Of a DNA stretch of 64,000 nucleotides, positions 35,901 to 55,100 are shown one piece after another. Both the position numbers and the translations under genes were made by a program. This DNA comes from Anthopleura xanthogrammica. Lineage: Eukaryota; Cnidaria; Anthozoa; Actiniaria; Actiniidae. The DNA is taken from the NCBI GenBank assembly GCA_964019055.1, contig OZ025224.1:5413376-5477375 (forward strand), given 5' to 3'. Numbering within the stretch: the first letter of the stretch is position 1; each line of letters starts with the position of its first letter. Under the pieces are notes generated by a model. It was given only the letters and a program-made list of their open reading frames with translations, did no database searches and was not told where the DNA came from.

Positions 35901-36887
35901 CTCACGAGTGAGCGCAGCGAACGAGTGAGAGATAATATGAGCACGAGAAGATAAAATTCGTATCTCCAAGCGGCCATGTAATGTTCTGTTTATTATATGA
36001 AATCTTCAATGAAAAATAATGGAGAATTTGAGAAGCTGAGCAAAAAGTCGAAATTTGACACCACCAGTGTTGATAAAAATCGTATCCCCACTGGCCACTG
36101 GTGGGAGTGGGGATATCAATTTTATCATTTTCATGTCACTCAATATCACACTCTATTTCATATGATAACATTTTTTATACTGCTGTGTGTTCTGGATATC
36201 TTAGAGCAGATTTCGTATGACTGTGAAAACGTTCAGTGACGTGTGCGTGCCTTGCCACGACCATGATCAATGTTTTCTATAATTTTGATTGGCTGATTTT
36301 TTCCTCTCGCGCAATGTGATTGGTCTGGCTTGCTTAGTCAGTGCCGTGACCTTGCCGTGACTGTGTTTGTGTCGTGTTTCGTGCATTTGATTGAATGAAG
36401 AGTACGTGTCTTGCCGCGACCTAGATTTTTGATTGGCTGACTCAGTTTTTGTCGCAACCGCGTTCGTGCCGTGATGTTTTCACAGTCATACGAAATCTGC
36501 TTTAGAGCAATTTTTGTGTGACTATGAAAAACTTACGGCACGGAACGCGCCTTGCCGTTACCGTGCCAGTGCCGTGCCGCGGATAAAAACATTCGAAATT
36601 CCGTGCCGTGTCCGCCCTGCGCCGTAACCGTGCCGTGTGCCGTGACTTTTTACACTCATACGCAATCTGCTCTATTGACAACATGTAAGAATGTGTGTGA
36701 TCGGCCTGTGCTGTATTGGTGTACTTGGCATGAGAATGATAAGGATGTGTGCTTATTTTATCCCTTGTCTTTCAGATCTGTTGGACTGATTTACAAAGAA
36801 TGCAAGTCATATGCAGAGCTGGAAAACAATTTCAAGGAAATCAACCTGTGTCATATTTATAGCAAATTCGTGATTCCATCTTTGTAA
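32941..36887 (+). CDS. RWDD3: RWD domain-containing protein 3-like (RSUME)
   Basis: Two coding exons, 32941-33689 and 36776-36887, joined in phase 2, give about 286 residues. The start is the ATG at 32941 (MASTNVELIEETNVELIEEE; this short segment is itself a tandem repeat). Residues about 10-130 form an RWD domain (EIEALRAIFC, EYPGVLPTVSL). Residues about 160-286 match the C-terminal domain of RWDD2/RWDD3 proteins (LVVLKLDHMRNRTCYLKTL, DVDSSGKPCKEKM, CKSYAELENNFKEI). Vertebrate RWDD3 enhances SUMO conjugation by binding the E2 enzyme UBC9. That role is transferred from the family. The 3.1-kb intron is filled with foldback elements. Confidence 0.85.
33711..34034. mobile_element. MITE in RWDD3 intron (TTACNGTCAAAAYGGCT ends)
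   Basis: Left TTACAGTCAAAACGGCTCAA GCGTACCCCC pairs with right GGGGGTACGCTTAAGCCATT TTGACAGTAA. The inner arms also pair (TTATTCAAATATTGAG with CTCAATATTCGAATAA). Confidence 0.88.
34069..34220. mobile_element. Foldback MITE in RWDD3 intron
   Basis: The left arm AAACTTGATTCTC to CCCCAGATAAGAGATC pairs with the right arm GTCTCTTATCTGGGG to GAGAATCAAGTTT. Confidence 0.85.
34393..34577. mobile_element. Foldback MITE in RWDD3 intron
   Basis: GCCATTCCAGTGTTGAGGAA with AACTGGGTTGAG and GCATTGTGGGACTG pair with CAGTCCCACAATGCATTGC, CTCAACCCAGTTTC and TTGGAATGGC. Confidence 0.85.
34622..34733. mobile_element. Short hairpin element in RWDD3 intron
   Basis: AACAATTAGAAGACGAACTC GAGATTTCTATCGGC pairs with GCCGATAGAAATCGAGAGTG AGTCTTCTAATTGTT around a GGGGCTCCGGCCCC centre. 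Confidence 0.85.
35848..35982. mobile_element. Hairpin element in RWDD3 intron
   Basis: ATTACATGGTCGCGCGGAGA TACGAATTTTATCTTC pairs with GAAGATAAAATTCGTATCTC CAAGCGGCCATGTAAT. The centre is an inner palindrome, CTCACGAGTGAGCGCAGCGA ACGAGTGAG. Confidence 0.85.
36201..36677. mobile_element. Two abutting MITEs sharing AGAGCA...TCGTATGACTGTGAAAA ends
   Basis: 36201-36504 starts AGAGCAGATTTCGTATGACT and ends AGTCATACGAAATCTGCT. A second unit, 36502-36677, starts AGAGCAATTTTTGTGTGACT and ends ACTCATACGCAATCTGCTCT. Both interiors are rich in GCCGTGCC / CTTGCCGTGAC words. Together they look like two family members sharing a border just before the last RWDD3 exon. Confidence 0.75.
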
Positions 36888-36949
36888 GAAATGCTTGCTC
36901 TGAAGACTGAGATAAAAAACAACAAAAAATGAATATAAAAACAAGTGGA

Positions 36950-37030
36950 AAACCAGCTGATCTGAAATAGTGACGTGGAAATGACGTCACTGCAAAACTG
37001 ATGGGGTGTCATGAAGCCTGTAAATATTGG
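36950..37030 (+). repeat. Repeat cassette with TGACGTCA, partner of 21344-21455
   Basis: ACCAGCTGATCTGAAATAGT GACGTGGAAATGACGTCACT GCAAAACTGATGGGGTGTCA is the inverted counterpart of the 21.4-kb copy and lies just after the RWDD3 stop. Confidence 0.6.
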
Positions 37031-38412
37031 CTTATAAAAGTTTATATCTGAGATGAATCTAGATTTTCAGGCGAAGTTTTTGATATTTTGTATACATTTA
37101 CTATGATATTCAATATTGAAGTGAGTGGGATAATAAATTAAAGAAAAAAGTTTTGGAAATTGATTTTTCCAGGACCTTGAAAGTTTTAGAAAATTGATTT
37201 TTGGTTCGGTAGGCTATGGAAAAGTTATGGATTTTTTTGTAGCTTGTCTGCAGTATTGTTTTGCATTGGTAAATGTATGTTGAATGTTTCAGATTCATGA
37301 ATATGGCTTTATTTTCGCGCTATGTGTCAGTGGCTTTCGAAATTTGAGTCAAACGGCTTTGGAATGTTTTGGAAAAGATTTTGAAATTCTCATAGGGGAT
37401 CCTGTACGAACCCTGCACTTCAGTTTTGCAAATTTTCTCGATTCTCACCGCTATCATCTTTTTTCAGATCAGCTCAGGAAGTAACTGAAAAAAGCAAATA
37501 GTCTGAATAGTCTACAGGATTGATGCCAAATAGCATAAATCAATATCTATGTAACCAATTATAGAGTTAAAGTCAGTTAGAGATTTTGCAAAATCCCAAT
37601 CCCAGAAATGGCTAAATCCCAGTCCCAGTGCATGAAATCCCATTTTCCAGCCCCAAAAAAGGCGAATCCCAGCTCCCATTTTACCTCTCAGGACCCCCTA
37701 CTTTATTTGTATTCACTTTCTGCTAGTATGATCTCCCCTACTGCTGTGAAGCATCTGGTAAATAACAGCGCACAGCCTACTTCACCACACTATCCAAGCC
37801 GTGAAATGAAAGTGTTTGAAGCCTTTGATTCAGCTGGTACTAACATGTTGATGACTGTGGAATGATAACGTTGATACAGGTAAATATAACCGTATCGAGT
37901 GCTTACATATCGATTATTGTAGAAATTCCAATGGCTTTGGGTTTTTTGTGCACCTCACATAGTTATAAAAGGGTTTTTGTAGGCATAACAATTCATGGCT
38001 ACTTACCGCATCAAGTGAATTAATGTCATGAAAAAGTACTTATGTACTACTTCAAGAAGATGGGTTCTTAAGAAATATAGTCGGCTGTTTTATCTTGAGC
38101 TGCATTATTTGAGTCGTATTGAAGCGAATAATAAGAAAGGTGAAAAGTTGATATAATTTGTTTCATCAGAGGCATACTTTCAAGGAAAACAATTCCGAGC
38201 AAGATTTCAGGGCATTGCTTCAAGTTTGTTTACACTGTACTTAAAGAATTAACTTTTAAAAAAGTGAGAAAGTTGAGTTAAGTTTATTTTAGATCACAGA
38301 AAGGTCTTATTCATTTGTACTTGTCTTTCGTTGATTTTCCCCCATGTTTTGAGCATCGCTTCGCATGGGTTTGTGGTTATTTAGTATTAAATTGATCCCA
38401 AACATTGCTCAA

Positions 38413-38487
<75 letters not shown>

Positions 38488-39600
38488 TAGAAAGAACCTG
38501 TAAAATGCCGTTAATTGTTTGTCAGTATATTAACCACTTAGACAGCTGTTTTCGATAAATCGATGCAAGGATTTTAGCTAAAATATTTAAAATCGACGAA
38601 AACATTTCGACTTTATTTTTGTGAGTATTTCTATATGGAGTTTTGGTGACTCCACAATTTTTGTTTTCCTCCGCCACAAAAACTTGTTTGTGTCGTTCTT
38701 ACCAATTAAATATCCACGGGGATCATGGGAACTGTGGGGGTCGTATTGTTTCTATAGGGGCTGGGTCATTGTATATCGCGTGTGCCATTCTTGTCAATTA
38801 AATATCCACGGGGATCATGGGAACTGTGGGAGGTCGTATTTGAAGTAAACATCGTGTGTGTTAATCTTATCAATTAAATATCCATGGGAGTCAAAGGGAC
38901 TGATCGAGGGGGGTGGTGTGGGAGGATGACAAGTCCATTCTCTGCTAATATAATTATTAACAAGGATCACTTGGCAAAGTACAAAATTCCCCAGCCCCTT
39001 TCTAATATCATTTTCAAAAGGATCCGGCATCAATCAAACTTTATCAAAATCAGTAAGGATCACACACGACTAACTTACCTCGACTACGTCTCGGGTTTGC
39101 ATAAATACTGATCTCAGTCGACTGAATTCTCCCAACCTCCCCTTGTGTTGCTATCAGACTATGTAAACATAGAATAATTTTTTGTAATGCCTAAATGCAG
39201 ACTTCCAGCGTTAACTTTTATAGTATTTATTAATATAGTACATCAACTATCTTCCATCGAACATACTTTCATCAAAAAATATCCTCTATATATGACTCGG
39301 TATGCGGATACTGACGCCATGGGGAAAAAACGGGAAAGGAAAATTTTATTACTATTTTTTTCAATTCAGAGTCTTTGTTGATCATCTTTGAGATGATAAA
39401 TAATAAATTTCAAGTTGGTTATTTGCACGAAGTGCTCAGTGAAGTTGAGTTTGTTTGAGACGTGAAAAGACTATTATAACAATGAAACAGCCGCCATCTT
39501 GGTTGATATAACAAGAGAATTTTAATGAGGAATGCTTTGTATAGTCAACCAACATGGCGGCTAGTGACGTAACACGCACCCCAAGAATATACATGGTCTC
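37011..39600. other. Intergenic DNA between RWDD3 and the PAN-F5/8C gene
   Basis: No exon is supported. It holds a copy of a (GC)AAAATCCCAATCCCAGT repeat at 37585-37690 (others at 42775-42850 and, inverted, 44825-45060), a (GA)n run at 38420-38486, and three direct copies of CAATTAAATATCCACGGGGA TCATGGGAACTGTGG-like sequence starting near 38703, 38794 and 38870. A 75-bp hairpin around GCCGCCATCTTGGTTGA lies at 39486-39556. Confidence 0.6.
38420..38486. repeat. (GA)n microsatellite
   Basis: About 33 uninterrupted GA units. Confidence 0.97.
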
Positions 39601-41649
39601 ATGCACGCTTTAATGCTTTCATCCTTAGATATTATGCTGTTTTCAGTCAACATCTTTCTATTCTGGTTTTGCTGGAATCACTGTATCAAAGCTGAAAGTA
39701 TTGTCTACATTACAGATCACGTGATGACAAACCATGTGATCGAAAAATTTGGCGGGAATAGTTTACTCGAGTGTTGGGTCGGTTGCAAGACTAACATCAG
39801 ATGTTGGAGCTTCAACTTCTTGCATGATCTTGGCATATGTGAGATAAATGGTGAATCCCACATTACGAGGCCAGAAGACTTAGTGAGAAGACCACATAGT
39901 TTCTATGTGGCTAACAACGGGCGAAAATATGGTAAGATTTAAATTAGTTTTGTGTTTGGCTTCTATCATGATAAGTCGTATGTTTATTCTTATAGGAGGC
40001 TAGAAATATATATATATGACATCACCATTAGCATCACCATCAGCATCATCTTATAATCATGATCACCACAACCATCATCAGCATAATGTTTAAACGTTAA
40101 AAAAAGTGAATCGATAACGTTATCTACGAATAACATAAACTTTGGCTAAATCACAAAAACGTGATCTAACTGAAAAGTCTCCATTTCTCGAGAGCCTGCT
40201 GTTGACTGAGGAATAACTCCCGACTCAGTTATGATTTCAATGAAGTAGTCCAACCGTCTGTGCTACACCGGGGAGCATCAATCTGAGAATCCCACAAGTC
40301 CCTTGAAATTTATAGCAAACACCGTGCCTATTTAAAATTGTGAAGTCTACAAATCGCTAATCAAATGGCACAGAATCAATTAAGAGTAATTGAAAAGTTC
40401 TCTCTTCTCTCTCAGACATCTGCAATGTGGCTCTTGGTATGGAAGACGGCAAGATCAAAGATCACCAAGTCACCCAATCTTCTTTTCTTAGCCTCGCAAC
40501 TCAAGGATTTTTTGGCAGGTTGAACAACAAACCAGCAGCGGTTTGGGCAGCAGGGGTGCCTCAGCAAGAAGGGGAATACTTGCAGATCGATCTTGAAAGA
40601 CTGACTCTGGTTACCATGGTTGCAACACAGGGGAATCTAGTGGGAGAAGAAGAAAGCGCAATGTGGGTCAGTAAATACAAGATTGCTTACAGTCTTGACG
40701 AGGAACACTGGTTCGACTATAAAGAGCAAGGAATGATTAAGGTGAGAGAACCTTGAAAGAAATCTAACTCAAAAATATTTATTGTGCTAGTGCATGTGAC
40801 GCTCCGGATAGAGGGATATTTGTCGAATAGTCCCCTTCACAGTTCCCTACACCATCTTCAAAGATAGCCGTGCCTTTGCATCGAAGCCAGACGAACGGTG
40901 AGCCTGCAAAATAGAGACTTGTGAATAATTGTCCAAGGTGTTATTGCCGTTGGTCTCACTTCGATACAAAAGCCCGGCTACCTTTCATGATGGCGCAGGG
41001 AACTGTGAAGGGGACTGTTCCTCTTCAATGCGGTCAAATGTCGATGCAAATGTTTGGCCTTCCGAATTCCGACCCCCCAGGGAGTCCATCAAATTGCTCC
41101 TCTCATCCGGATTGTCCGCGATGGAACTGTATGTTTAGTCTTTAGGCCTGAATATATTTGCAATATATTCCAAAATTGTAATCTTTTGCTCAAAAAAGGC
41201 TTTTCAGATATTAGAAAACACTTGCACATGACGTCAAAGCAGCTCAATTTGGAGGACAAAACAAAAGAATTTCAATCTCCTGAGAATTGGAAACTATTGT
41301 TTTTTCCTCCGAATTGAGCTGCATTCCGACGTGCTGCAAGGGGTCTATATCTTTATATTTGTTTCTAGTCAGCAAAAACAAATAAAAAACAAAAACAAAA
41401 ACAAACAAAACAAAACAAATAAAAAAATATAAAAAAACACACACACAGGATTTAACAAAGATTCACCTATAACAAGCTCTTTTCTAATTTGCAATATAGG
41501 AGTTTGCTGGTAACACTGACCCTGAAACTGTAGTATTAAACAGGCTGACAGACAAGATCTTGACTCGTTACATCAGATTTGTGGTTGTGGAATGGCATCA
41601 TCATATTGCCATGAGAGTAGAAGTCTATGGATGTTTACCTTCAGAATGA
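39601..41649 (+). CDS. Secreted PAN/apple - F5/8 type C (discoidin) protein
   Basis: Three exons, 39601-39931, 40416-40741 and 41500-41649, joined in phases 1 and 0, encode about 268 residues. The first exon gives a hydrophobic signal sequence (MLFSVNIFLFWFCW) and a PAN/apple domain (LLECWVGCKTNIRCWSFNF, CEINGESHITRPEDLVRRP). Exons 2 and 3 give one F5/8C domain from CNVALGMEDGKI through YLQIDLERLTLVTMVATQG and KYKIAYSLDEEHW to RYIRFVVVEWHHHIAMRVEV and YGC, where the first and last cysteines of the domain can pair. There is no membrane segment, so the protein is likely secreted. The PAN domain shares CEIN and PEDLVR with the PAN exon at 24924, marking the two genes as paralogous in this part. 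F5/8C domains bind lipids, glycans or collagen; the ligand here is unknown. Confidence 0.88.
40826..41019. mobile_element. MITE family A copy 1 (AATAGTCCCCTTCACAGTTC ends)
   Basis: Inverted ends of about 45 bp: AATAGTCCCCTTCACAGTTC CCTACACCATCTTC and CATGATGGCGCAGGGAACTG TGAAGGGGACTGTT. Inner words TTTGCATCGAAGC and CTTCGATACAAAAGC also pair. It lies in the last intron of the PAN-F5/8C gene. Confidence 0.85.
41225..41338. mobile_element. Hairpin element in the PAN-F5/8C gene
   Basis: GCACATGACGTCAAAGCAGC TCAATTTGGAGGA pairs with TCCTCCGAATTGAGCTGCAT TCCGACGTGC. Confidence 0.75.
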
Positions 41650-41780
41650 TATCCCAGCTCACCACGAGGGAGGGGGTTTTGGCAGATTGATCACATGACA
41701 GAGGGGAGCTAGTGGAAAATATTAACTATTACATAATTTCAGTTTATTTCATTCTTACTATTAACTTTGACTGTTATATC

Positions 41781-41961
41781 ACAGCGTGGGACAATCACAC
41801 AGAACACTAAATTCCATACTAGGTTCCATACTACCCTCAAAGCACAGGAGAGAACCAACAAGCAACTCTAGTCACATACGACACCGAGCAAGGCGGGACT
41901 CGAACCCGGGTCCTATTGGTGAGAGGCGAGCGATCAAACTGCTACGCCACCCGTGCTCTAA
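41781..41961 (-). mobile_element. tRNA-derived SINE
   Basis: On the minus strand it starts GAGCACGGGTGGCGTAGCAG (A-box-like), continues TTTGATCGCTCGCCTCTCAC, then GGGTTCGAGTCCC (B-box) and a non-tRNA body. The head folds poorly as a true tRNA and matches 26140-26272. Confidence 0.7.
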
Positions 41962-43089
41962 AGCTTCAATTTATGCACAATAGACTAATGGTCCTTAGGG
42001 CCATCACGTCACACTTCACTCAGCTCCGGTCCCACGGGGAGTGAAATGATGTCTGCGTAGAACGTAAGGCTAACAGTCCCTAAACACCTGATAAGAATAG
42101 TATATCATTCAACATGCATATCAGCGCACCGCGTGTAACATTAACATATTAGAAATATATAGCAATCTCAGTTTCCGGGGGGACCCCAATTGGAAAAGGG
42201 TGGGGATGCTCGTCGTACCTTTAGGTTTCCAAACCTGAGATTTGGTACCCTTTTAGGGTGCCGGTCACAAATCTAAAAGAACCACCAGAGAGTAAGCCTG
42301 TTCCTCTTAAGGTGTTTGTCAGGTTACGATATACCCTGTGGAAGATTTTTCTAAGATACTTGATCTTCCAAAATAGGCCGTACACCACGAGGTGAAATAT
42401 TTCTAAATGTTCAAACCTCATCTGTTTTATCTTATAAAAACACGCCTTCCTTTATTTTAAGTTCATTTTCGACTTTGCATTAGTTTCATTAACATTTCAG
42501 AACATTTCTCGCCATAATTTTGAAAGATTTTTGAATGGATTTAACTCGTTGAAATCCATTTCTGTATTAAGAATTTGGTTGCTGTCAATTAAACTTTTAT
42601 CATGCGTACAAGCCTTGTTTTTCATACTGAGTAGGGAGAATTTTCATTTTATCAGTTTATTGGGAGGTTTCTTAAAGGGGCGGTGGGGGGGGGGGGGGGG
42701 GGTGGCCTTATCCCATTTTCCAGCTTAAAATTTGGCAACGATCCCAGTCCCACTCATGCAAAATCTCAGTCTGATTTAAAGAGTAGAGTTGTGATTTTGC
42801 AAAATCCCAATCCCAGTGCATGAAATCCCATTTTACCCCTCAAGGACCCTCTATTGGCGTAAAATAGTACGTTCAAAAATATTTTGTAAGAGCAATATAA
42901 AACGTCCGCTCGTGTGATATAAGCACTTTTTGAGATCGCACTCGAGAAGTCAAGAAACACTCGGCTATGCCTTGTGGTTCTCTACGACCTCTGTCCTGCT
43001 CTACAGCGCATTTCTCGACCAATCAGCGCGCGCGTATACGTACCATCCAAATTATATAATAATTAGAAGTTGTTATTTGTTTCTCCAAG

Positions 43090-43205
43090 CAAACTTTTCG
43101 AATTCTCGGAAAATAATTCCGAGCTCCTGGCGGGATTTGAACCCATGATCTTCGGTTTTTCATATTGGGCTCCCTGTGATTAACATGTCCGAGCGAGAAA
43201 CTGTG
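43090..43205 (-). mobile_element. tRNA-related SINE fragment (same tail as 54552)
   Basis: Minus strand: ATCATGGGTTCAAATCCCGC CAGGAGCTCGGAATTATTTT CCGAG. This matches the 3' half and hairpin tail of the tRNA-like sequence at 54552-54645. Confidence 0.6.
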
Positions 43206-43332
43206 GACGAGACGATGACTCTGCAATGCACATGCGCAGTAGGTATATCCGCCATATTGGAAAGATTGTTGTAGAATTTACTAAACATAACCCGAAATCA
43301 AGAGGTTTTATTTGTCATATAGTAACAGAAAT

Positions 43333-51557
<8,225 letters not shown>

Positions 51558-51759
51558 AGATTCTTGTAAACTAACAACCATCGACACTAACAAATACAAG
51601 GAAATGAAAACAAACAAAAAAAGTGTTAAGCACGTTTGAAGTATTGTAAAAGTTCCTCTTCCTTGAGTCAAGTGCTTTGACTTACTGTACAGCGCTAATA
51701 TCAGGTATTCCTCCGAGCTAGTGTGCGTCTTTTAGATTTTGTTTGATAAAGAAGGAATC

Positions 51760-51765
51760 AATAAA
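51760..51765 (+). promoter_or_regulatory. Poly(A) signal AATAAA of PSMC2
   Basis: A canonical AATAAA about 200 bp after the PSMC2 stop. Confidence 0.6.
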
Positions 51766-51839
51766 TATTACGGTTGGAACCTTTATACTTGTGGGATGTA
51801 CCTTTAACTTAACTGCGTTTGTATCGTGTACAGCTACAT

Positions 51840-52000
51840 CAAAAAAAATTGAAGGGGCGAATAGCGATTTAACGACTGAAAGGAACTGTGGGGTAATAAG
51901 AATATCTTCATATTCATTTTCGAAATACCTAAATAATGCCATCTAAGGTCTTCGGTCGTGCCATCGCCATTCGCCGTTCGCCCCTTCAATCTTTTTTTTG
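51840..52000. mobile_element. MITE with poly-A TTGAAGGGGCGAA ends
   Basis: AAAAAATTGAAGGGGCGAAT at the left pairs with TTCGCCCCTTCAATCTTTTT at the right. The interior carries ACGACTGAA / TTCGGTCGT. It lies between the convergent ends of PSMC2 and the minus-strand gene. Confidence 0.8.
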
Positions 52001-52169
52001 GAATAAAGTTAGTTACCAAAAGGTCTATTTGCGTGAAAGAAGGTACGCCCCTGGTATCCACCCTCGGGAGCTCGTAAAGATCGAGCTGGCATACTTTGGA
52101 ATAACCCGACACAGGTGTGTATAGATATACTGAAAAACAGCGACAGTGACGGATTAGGAGGTTTTTTTA

Positions 52170-55100
52170 TTATATAAATACACATAGCAGAGTAAGAAAT
52201 AGTAATTTAGTTACATAGAGATGATTAAGCGCATGCACTTTCGATCCGTTGACCATTGCTTGCGATATTACATGCGTGGGGCTAATGATGACCGGCCATG
52301 TTCTTTTCTGCGGTGTCTTTGTCATTCGAACCATGTTGGTAGTCATCTTTTCTAAAGAAAAAAGGTGAATTTTTGTGAATCTTTGGACCTTTGGCTTACG
52401 TCTGTTCAAGTCGTTTCAGACTCGAAAAAAAATTCATATTGATATTTTACGTTGTGTTTTGTGAACTTACTTTTTGAGTCCTCACTTGTTGGAGGAATTT
52501 CACAACGAAATGCACCTCGCGTATTGACACAGAGTTCACCCTCCCAACAAGGTGACGATAAGCACTCGTCGATATCATGACATTTAAACGAACCATGGCT
52601 ATTATGACAAGAAAAACCAGACGAACATGGCGAGGGAGAACGTGTGCATTCATCTACATCCATGCATTGGCCCCCACTTGATTTAATGTAGCCTGAAGAA
52701 CAACTACAGTGGAATGAACCAAGTGAATTGCTACAGCGAGAATGTTTAGGACATTTTGCAAATCCATTGCTGCATTCATCGATATCTGCCAAGAGACAAA
52801 CAAAAAGCAAACAGTCAAACACTTTAGTACTTTTGACTGACTTTTCTTTGGTGAAGACATAATGTTTCGCTACCTATAGGTCTTACGGTTTCCACATGTC
52901 GTTGAACAATCGAGAGTCAACAGTCCTGCAGGTCTACTACCGGAGAAATGCCGACTGGAAAAGAGACGGATTTCATAAGTCGTAGTTTCGCTCATTTCTA
53001 GGTGATAGTCGCTTAACCTAGCGAAAAATATTCGACAGAGAGCGAACTGGCACCGACTTATGGAATCAGTCTAACTGGAAACATGCCTACTAAGTTTAAA
53101 TGCTAAACAACTATTGGGTCATTTTCTAGAGTTCTGTGAAAAATGGAACGATCAATTACTTCTTTTTGACAGCTTTCCATGTTTAGCGTTGGCGCGTTTT
53201 TACCGCAAAAAGTGCAAACTACCATTCAATCTGATGGCTACGAAGTCGGTGAACCCCATTTCTTATTTGCTCATTTTCTTTTAAGAATGATGGGTAGGGA
53301 CTATACTGATTGAAAACTAGGGTGCAAATAAGTAGGGGACATGAAAAATTTGTTTGGCGGCCATTTTGTGCCATTTTGTGACGTCACGCATATCATCAAA
53401 AATGGTTATGAACCGGACTGTTAGTAGTGACTGGATATTCATTCATCATGCAAAAATTATAAAAAATCTGACGATGGGATCTTTTTCGCGTGAACGTCTT
53501 TCAAGTCACCTCTCACTGTCCTTTGGCAACGTGTCTAGCTACTTACCAATGCACTTTCCTTCTAAACTGATGGCGTAGCCCTTTATTGCCTCTATGAAGC
53601 CTGTTTTGCACCCACAGTAGTATTTTGCTGGACGATGCAGTTCATCGTTTTCGCAGTGTGTTTCTGTGGGACATTTGTTGTCCATATCACATGGTTTTGC
53701 TCCTGAAACCCAAACAATTTCAAAAATTTGGAATTTTTTTTGGTTTTGAAGCAAATTCTGTAATAAAGTTCCTCACAGCTCATTAGAATATTAGCAGACC
53801 TCATTAGCATGTTAAACTGCGATAAAAGAATTCACTCTACTAATTCGTTTCTACGCTTCGCGTATCCACAAGTTAAAAAAAGTTCGTACATCTTGGGGAA
53901 GATCAGTTTATGATGTCGCAACAAAAATCCTCCGACCTGCCCATGCAACAAATAATGACCTGTCCTCAAGCTTGAGTATAGATGATAACAGGACAATAGA
54001 CCTTTCTACAGTTCTGTTCCAGTGACCACAAATAATAGTTTCAAGTCAAGGTTGGAGTTGCCGCACGTAGCAAAGCTATAACTTACCATGCGCGTCAACT
54101 CCAACCTCGACTTGAAATTATTATTCGTGGTTTCTCAACAGAACTGTAAAAATGTCTATCGTCCTGCAAATCACTAACATATGAATTACCAATTAGTAAA
54201 ATTAGATTGTGATTCACTGTTTTCTATTTTAACCTTTTTGACGTAGGTAAGTCCTTTTCATTACTTCCGTTTTTCCATTGTCTATAACAGAGACAGATGT
54301 GAGAAAAGTGAAAAACAAACAGCATTTATGATGACGACAATATTTTGCGAGCTAGAAAATTGTGGACTTTTTAAAAGGTTTTGGTGACCCACAGTTCTCC
54401 CCCCCCCCCCCCCCCCCCCCAACCCGCCTCACAAAAAAGCGTTGATGACGAACCCAAGCCCCGAAAAACAAATTGAAGAGTACTTTTAGAAAAAAGTTAT
54501 TTATAGTACGGCATATGGTAATAACATCATAGGTCTCGTTCACTGACATGAGCTCCTGTAGCTCAATTGGTTAGAGCGTCGGCTAACAACCTGAAGGTCG
54601 TGGGTTCAAATCCTGGCCGGAGCTCGGATTTTTTCCGAGAAAAATAACTTGACGACAAACAGATGTTCACATCTTTGAATTTTAGAAAGTTTAAGCAACA
54701 AGAAGGTGCAGGATATGCATGCTTCCATTCAAGATTTAGAAGGTCGTGATGCGTTTTTGAATCTTGACAACTTGGTTCCCTTCCCTTCGCAGCGAAACAA
54801 TTTTTTTAAAGGGGACAATAAGGAATTTTTTTAAATGAAAATTTGTTTAAAGACTTTTCCAATTCATACCTGATCTTCTGATTTCGTATAGGTCACTTCC
54901 TAGAACTGCTGTTACTTTTCCTAAGAAAGGTTTCAACCATGATAAATGTTACTAGGGCTGGTAAGTGTGACGTCACTCGTATAGAAAAAACGACTTCCGG
55001 GTCCAAAACCAAAAGCAGTTTTATAAAGATTTTTCTTACTTTTTCTTCATGACAGGATTGTTGTCCAAAGTTCTGATTGTTTCAGGTGGAGATCAATTCA

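Larger units (their letters stand above)
41650..43332. other. Intergenic DNA between the PAN-F5/8C gene and PSMC2
   Basis: No exon supported. Holds a tRNA-derived SINE (41781-41961), a diverged relative of the 27527 MITE (42170-42425; GGGGATGCTCGTCGTACC), a long G-run (about 42694-42711), a CCCAATCCCAGTGCATGAAA repeat (42790-42850) and a second tRNA-derived element (43090-43205). The PSMC2 promoter should lie near 43250-43332, but no core element was recognised. Confidence 0.6.

Noticed and set aside
52860..53546. Possible extra exon between the EGF exons of the minus-strand gene
   Set aside because: No EGF-like cysteine pattern with splice sites was seen, and the flanking exons already join in phase 1.
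54396..54420. Long C-run (and other G/C runs at 750, 1039, 1190, 42694, 62524) as telomeric or quadruplex signals
   Set aside because: Pure homopolymers without telomere-type units. Several are the ends of MITEs and the rest are probably slippage tracts.
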